Below, one piece after another: positions 58,965 through 64,000 of a stretch of DNA of 64,000 bases. Made by a program: the position numbers and the translations under genes. The DNA comes from Siphonodentalium dalli. Lineage: Eukaryota > Mollusca > Scaphopoda > Gadilida > Siphonodentaliidae. Each line of letters starts with the position of its first letter. The stretch's first letter is position 1. Location of the stretch: the NCBI GenBank assembly GCA_032622095.1, contig CP136067.1, positions 82,612,705 through 82,676,704 on the forward strand, read 5' to 3'. The notes under the pieces are model-generated. The model ran no database searches. It saw only the letters and a program-made list of their open reading frames with translations, and was not told the origin of the DNA.

Positions 58965-59749
58965 AGGTTTCGTCATCTCCAGTTTAAACCTTAGAGTTTG
59001 AACCTGGTTTAAACCTGGTTGACGGTCCAGCAAACCTGATCTAAGTGGGCGTTTGTGGTCGTTAATTGGCTAGCAGATTCTATGATGTGAATATGCAATC
59101 AAATTAACCAGTTACCTGCGGACCACAAGCTGGCCAGTAGAATGATTGGTGTCACGCCCTCAATTATTGGGAACAAGCACCCGCACGCTCACGATTGTGA
59201 GAAAGAATAAATTGTGATATAATAATACCACCTAGCTGCAAACTGCCACTTTCACCTTATGGAAACGCAACCAATCGATATTATACACAGCTCCACCCAT
59301 GTAAACAGCGGTCCAGAAAAGGTGGATTCGTTATCTGAGGTATACCCCCGCCCCCCCCCCTTAACGGGGTTTAGCTAGACCGTCGATTATATATGGTTTA
59401 ATTGCCGGTTAAGGTTATAAAATGCAAAAAATTATCGCAATTGTCAAACAATTTACATGTATCCCCACACCCTTTACAGGCATGAGTACTTCTCGCTTAA
59501 ATATTTACAATCAAAATATGCTCGTTGTCGTAATTATCGATTTTAGCTGTCGAGATAACGCGGCGGTCCGCATTAGGTAAGTACGATTTATTATCTCGAC
59601 GATACAGAACCACTACTGCTAAACCATCGGTCTGGCTGGAACAGCTTTAAACCAGAGTTAACAAACGCGCCATTTACACCTTCGGTATCGAGTGTAAACC
59701 TAGGGGTTTACATAGACCAGGTTTTTCACCGGAGATGACGAATCCGGCC
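58965..59749. mobile_element. Possible TIR element
   Basis: CAGGTTTCGTCATCTCC at the left and GGAGATGACGAATCCGG at the right are inverted over about 14 bases, with GTTTAAACC-like sequence inside each. The interior carries GGTTTAAACCTGGTT-type repeats, a hairpin around GTCGAGATAA (59550-59605) and a poly-C run. The evidence is a single short inverted match, so this is tentative. Confidence 0.4.
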
Positions 59750-59782
59750 ACAATGTTTCAGACATTTGCCATGTCGTTTTCT

Positions 59783-60184
59783 GTTAGCCCTTTACCCAAC
59801 AGAATGGCCCTGTGCCAATGCATTCTCTTATATATGCGAGTCGACCATAGGTCGCCTCGCATATATAAGAGAATGCATTGGCTTAACACATTAAAAATTA
59901 TAAAATTGTTAAAGAATGTAAGAAAAAATGGTAAAAAGTGTTAAAAAAAGATTTTTTTTAGGCCAATGCATTCTCTTATATATGCGAGGCGACCTATGGT
60001 CGACTCGCATATATAAGAGAATGCATTGGCACAGGGCATAACTGTAACTATCACAATGTGGTCACGGAGCCGGTTCCAATGATATCCATATTTGTATGGT
60101 TCTATTGAGACAGACCGAAGATATTTTAGGCTGTTGAAGCTTTATTTGGCCGGTTTTGGCCGGTTTGTTGGGTAAAGGGTTAAC
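59783..60184. mobile_element. TIR element with two mirror-image hairpins
   Basis: The ends GTTAGCCCTTTACCCAAC (59783-59800) and GTTGGGTAAAGGGTTAAC (60167-60184) are inverted with one mismatch. Inside, a 67 bp hairpin (59815-59881) and a second (59963-60029) are exact reverse complements of one another, and each is itself a hairpin with 26 bp arms (CCAATGCATTCTCTTATATA...). The outer GCCCTGTG and CACAGGGC extend the pairing. Confidence 0.85.
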
Positions 60185-63100
60185 ATAATGATAGCGTCAA
60201 ATAATATGTCCTTGAACTGTACCATTGCAACAAGAACAGCACGTGGGGAATAGCAATGGACACTTTTCCATTGATGTTTAGTTGATTCACCCTTGCTTTT
60301 TGTACAGTAATCGATTTTGTATATGTGTTATGCATTTAGTTCGGTATACTACGATAATCATTTACAAAATTACACATATTTCAACTCGAAGCGAACTAAG
60401 TACAGCGCTGCTTTAACTTCCTTCAAGATGGCAGTTACTCTCATGGTATGGATACAGACTGGTTTAATAACATGGTATAGCCCCATACCATGTTAGTAGT
60501 TTCGACCTATGATTGGTCAATTTAAATTGATGCCGAGGTTAAACACATTAACTTGAACCCACTCCATAGTTTACTACTCGCATGCATATACAATTATTAT
60601 GTCCAGATTTCGTGAAAGAAATATGCATTACATATTTGTAACCGGGTTACATGGGTTGCAAGTCAGACGTGTTTTTGTCACAACGTTTTCTTACCATGAG
60701 AGAATAACTCCAAATAGAACAAATGAAAATATTTCAGCTATGCTTGTAAAAAAGGGTTACACAGTTACATTTGAAAGTCATTTAAAATATCCGATGTGTT
60801 TTTAGTCACAAAATTTTATTTGCTTACCAGAGCATGACTCCAACTAGAAAAAATTTAGTATTCTCCTGTCAACGCATGTTTTAATGACTACATGCATGGA
60901 CTCAATACTGGGAGTTCATTCTCAAACATTTAGGCCTTCATGCATACCTGTTTATGTCTGATCTAGCTCTGCACAATGTATTTGGTTTAGTGTTATGGTC
61001 TACACTCCAACATATGTCACTCGATTGACCATCGTACCAGCTGGACCAAATAATATATTACATAGTCATCTTTCTTCTAGCTGTAAGCAAATCACTTGAC
61101 CTGGAACTTAATTTATTTGCATAATAATACAAAAGTGATTTTGTCAACTTATGAAACTCCTCTCCCGAAAACAAACACATTACGCATACACATATTAACA
61201 AGATGACGGCTGATATTTACATGAATGAATTTGACATGGCACTGGGTGAGGGATGTTGCAAAGCAAATCAATGAAAGGAGCTCGAGAAGTGCACACACCC
61301 TGAACTAGAGACACCAGTATTCAATTCGAAATCAGCGTAATTATTGAATGGACACAAGACACGTATTTTTTTTATTGCTTCTATTACCACGCATAAACAC
61401 TTGCATATGTATCTTGTGTATATTTCTGACACTCCGTTCCTATGACACCCAGAGTAACGAGACACCATCAATAGAACCGGTTATGTCAGAGTTGATGGAC
61501 GAGTTACTGGACATTCGTAAATTAGATGGTCGTGGGCGAATATACAGTCTCGAGTCCATTAACCGAATTCAGACACAGTTTTATTATATACAAGGTGAAA
61601 TCACATTGATACAGATGAAAAATTGCGATAAAAGTCGACAAATGAAAAACAAAAAATAGTCCTTGGCAGACAGCAAAGCCACGCCATTGACACTTATCAT
61701 GTGAGTGTAAATAGCACGCCGATTTTGTCTACTCATATACAGCTGTCCAGTACAGGTTTGTTAGAAATTAAACGTCGATGTACGCAAATATATAATAAAA
61801 TATCTGTTTTCGTTGTAAATATGACGTAGTGTATATACGTAATATATACTGTCGACACACTTATCTGTAATTTGGGCACGAATGATAGTTTTGACTCGCG
61901 AATTATCAAAGTAATATCGTTCTGTGCAGAAGAACAATAACTCAGTTTGAATGTGATATATACAACGTGAATGCAAATTAGCATAATGCCTTTTCTTACA
62001 AGGAATTGTATCACGTGGTGTTTATAAGCACTATGCAAATGTTTGTTATTGTGGGCGGGTGTTAGAAGCGAACTATTTCTCGAATAGGACTCCTCACGGG
62101 ATCTCTTTGTGTATAAATTGGGAGACATGACCATTCTAAATTACGAATGTCGACTTGTGGTATTAAGCATCGTCTTGTTGTATGAAGCATGTTATAAACA
62201 CTAAACTCAGGCTTGCTACGTAGTTATTAAATTGTTAACAAGTTATACCTCCTCATGGCTTCCCAATAAACAATAAACCTTGATGTTTAATGGTATCTGT
62301 AGCAAAGTGCAGTTTTTAAATGTATCTATTGTTTGTTCGATCTCCTTAAATACGTCCTGTCCTTGAAACCGTTAAACCACAATATGTCCGATTTCTATAC
62401 GTATTCTATTCGATCGGACACATGGACTCATTAATGTGATGTACTGAAGGTCAGATATCGACTTTTAACGCGTTTTGAATTTTTGCCAACAATCGGCTGT
62501 TATGAAAAACGTCCGTGGTCCAAAATTGGTAGAAATTAAAGACATATAATGGACTTGTACGGGTGCGTGAAATTTATAAGTTAGTACTCAGTCGCTATAG
62601 CAGCCTGGTGAATGTAGCATTCTACTAACATCGCCGAAAATTTCAAAGAAATCGACCATACCACTCCACAGAAAATGTTGTCTGAACTACGCTCAATTGT
62701 AACTATTTACATCACAATTCGGGACGTAACTATAAAATTGGCGATAAACTAACACAAATTATTTTCGCCATTGAGAGTCATTGCATTTAATTAATGTATA
62801 AGAATGGCGGTGTGTGTTTCATAAAAATATTCATAAAAATATAACTACTCTGAGCAAGATTATTCTCAATTTCCATTTGATCACCCAACTGGAGTGTTTC
62901 ACATCACTTTAAAGATCGTTTTAAATTATAAGATTTTTTGCACTGTGTAGGAACTGTTACATCGGAAGTGGTTCTATCGCCGGTTTGTGATGGTTCTTGA
63001 CTGATTTGTGACGGTTCCTTATGATCGAAATTATACATTTTCGCGACTTTTTGACAGTTAAAACGCAAATTTGGAGCCATCTAGCTGATAATTCGATTAA

Positions 63101-64000
63101 TTTTTCCATTCCTTTCACAATCGGTGGCCCAATGAGCGTAATAATAACGAAAATGCTATTGTTCGGGTCATAACAACGACGAAAACCGCGAATTTTGATA
63201 TTTGTTTGCGCTCTCTCCTGATCGAGTCGGTTCTCTCCCCATTTAATCGGTTTTATACGGGTAATACAATGGCTAATATTTGGCAGGATAATGGTTCAAA
63301 CTGACCATGTCGTGAAATTAACCAAGATAAACACAACAAAATATGCATTAAGTTGAAATTTGCACCATTGTCAACAATTTCTATGAATTACACTGCCTTA
63401 TTATACTTATTCAATAACCTGTGTTACGCCTATAAAAATTCACCAAGTCGCCATCTAGTTTGAAAAATAACGCGTTTTGCATGCCCAACATTGTCATGAA
63501 TCAATCGCCGGTTAACTATATATAGTGCAATTTCATAGCGCAGCACTTCGGAAAGCGCGAGCGTAGACGGGATATATAGAGTTATCTGTCTTGTATTTTA
63601 TGTTGTCTATTTTCGTAGACGCATTTTAATCAGCAAAAAGCCAAAAAATAAGACGTTAAAAGTTCGTTGACACCCATAAATTGTTCTGATTACGCAATTT
63701 CTGAAGTTTATGTCGGGCATCCGCTTGTTGGATACTGATCATATAGGTTAGGTGCTATAATTCGCTATTTCTTCATCGCACTTGTTCGGAATAATCTGAC
63801 CGGCAATCACTCAGGGTTTGTTCTAACTTCTAAGCCTCTAGACAGTGAAGCCATGTCGCTCAGATTCCCGTTAAGAGATATTTGATTACAACCAATCATG
63901 CAGTTAATTGTATCCACCTGCATGTAAGAGGGAATAATTGTTTTATACTAGTAAATGCTATCTTCTTGTAATATTAAATAACATAAAAATTGGATGAAAT
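60185..64000. other. No convincing gene
   Basis: A small perfect hairpin (AACATGGTAT/ATACCATGTT, 60469-60494) is the only clear structure. Frames are short apart from the one at 61348-61659. Confidence 0.5.
61348..61659 (+). CDS. Short ORF with hydrophobic N-terminus, unrecognised
   Basis: The frame of 103 codons starts at ATG 61348. Residues about 7-29 are strongly hydrophobic (VFFLLLLLP, CICILCIFLTL), as in a signal peptide or signal anchor. They are followed by a polar, helix-like part (MSELMDELLDIRKLDGRGR) and a basic end (KSRQMKNKK). The context around the ATG is weak. It could be a first exon of a secreted protein or chance. There is no relative in the window. Confidence 0.2.
   Translation: MDTRHVFFLLLLLPRINTCICILCIFLTLRSYDTQSNETPSIEPVMSELMDELLDIRKLDGRGRIYSLESINRIQTQFYYIQGEITLIQMKNCDKSRQMKNKK

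Overview
The window looks like repeat-rich intergenic DNA from an animal nuclear genome. It is AT-rich and carries metazoan-type non-LTR retrotransposons (LINEs), many short inverted-repeat DNA elements (MITE or foldback type), a tRNA-derived SINE, mini- and microsatellites and degenerate tandem arrays. I see no conserved host gene, exon series, rRNA or free-standing tRNA gene. The repeat style (abundant palindromic MITEs, LINEs with an endonuclease-RT-zinc-knuckle ORF2, long degenerate minisatellites) suggests a marine invertebrate such as a mollusc or another lophotrochozoan. That is an inference; no single gene fixes the taxon.

Layout, left to right. 1.2-2.1 kb: degenerate G-run repeat array. 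2.1-4.9 kb: dispersed repeat R1, copy A. 4.95-13.84 kb: a GC-rich array with a unit of about 500 bp, ending in an inverted copy. The array is split by a 6.7 kb composite transposon (5858-12540) made of two direct 1.91 kb elements and a 78 bp linker. Its left element is in turn split by a 2.8 kb cluster of three 0.65 kb TIR elements. 14.1-14.7 kb: LINE 3' relic. 17.1-17.6 kb: foldback element. 18.2-20.2 kb: tRNA-derived SINEs, one split by a 5'-truncated LINE with an 11 bp target-site duplication (TSD). 20.2-21.3 kb: degenerate array.

22.5-36.5 kb: R1 copy B, split by an 11.3 kb insertion (23282-34563) with a 12 bp TSD. This insertion is a full-length LINE with ORF1, a 2A-like motif, endonuclease, reverse transcriptase and zinc knuckle. 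About 6 kb of other DNA is inserted in ORF1, and ORF2 has one in-frame stop. 37.7-41.5 kb: two further LINEs, the second sitting in an 11 bp minisatellite. 43.9-47.2 kb: two direct 0.8 kb repeats flanking a 279-residue ORF with a basic region and coiled coil, plus a truncated tandem paralogue of it. 47.2-49.5 kb: LINE fragments and a GC-rich hairpin segment. 49.9-60.2 kb: foldback elements, duplicated blocks, minisatellites and five palindromic or TIR elements. 60.2-64 kb: nothing convincing except one short ORF with a hydrophobic N-terminus.

The genes do not form a pathway. The useful content is the order of nested insertions, which TSDs, split copies and shared 3' ends let one read directly.
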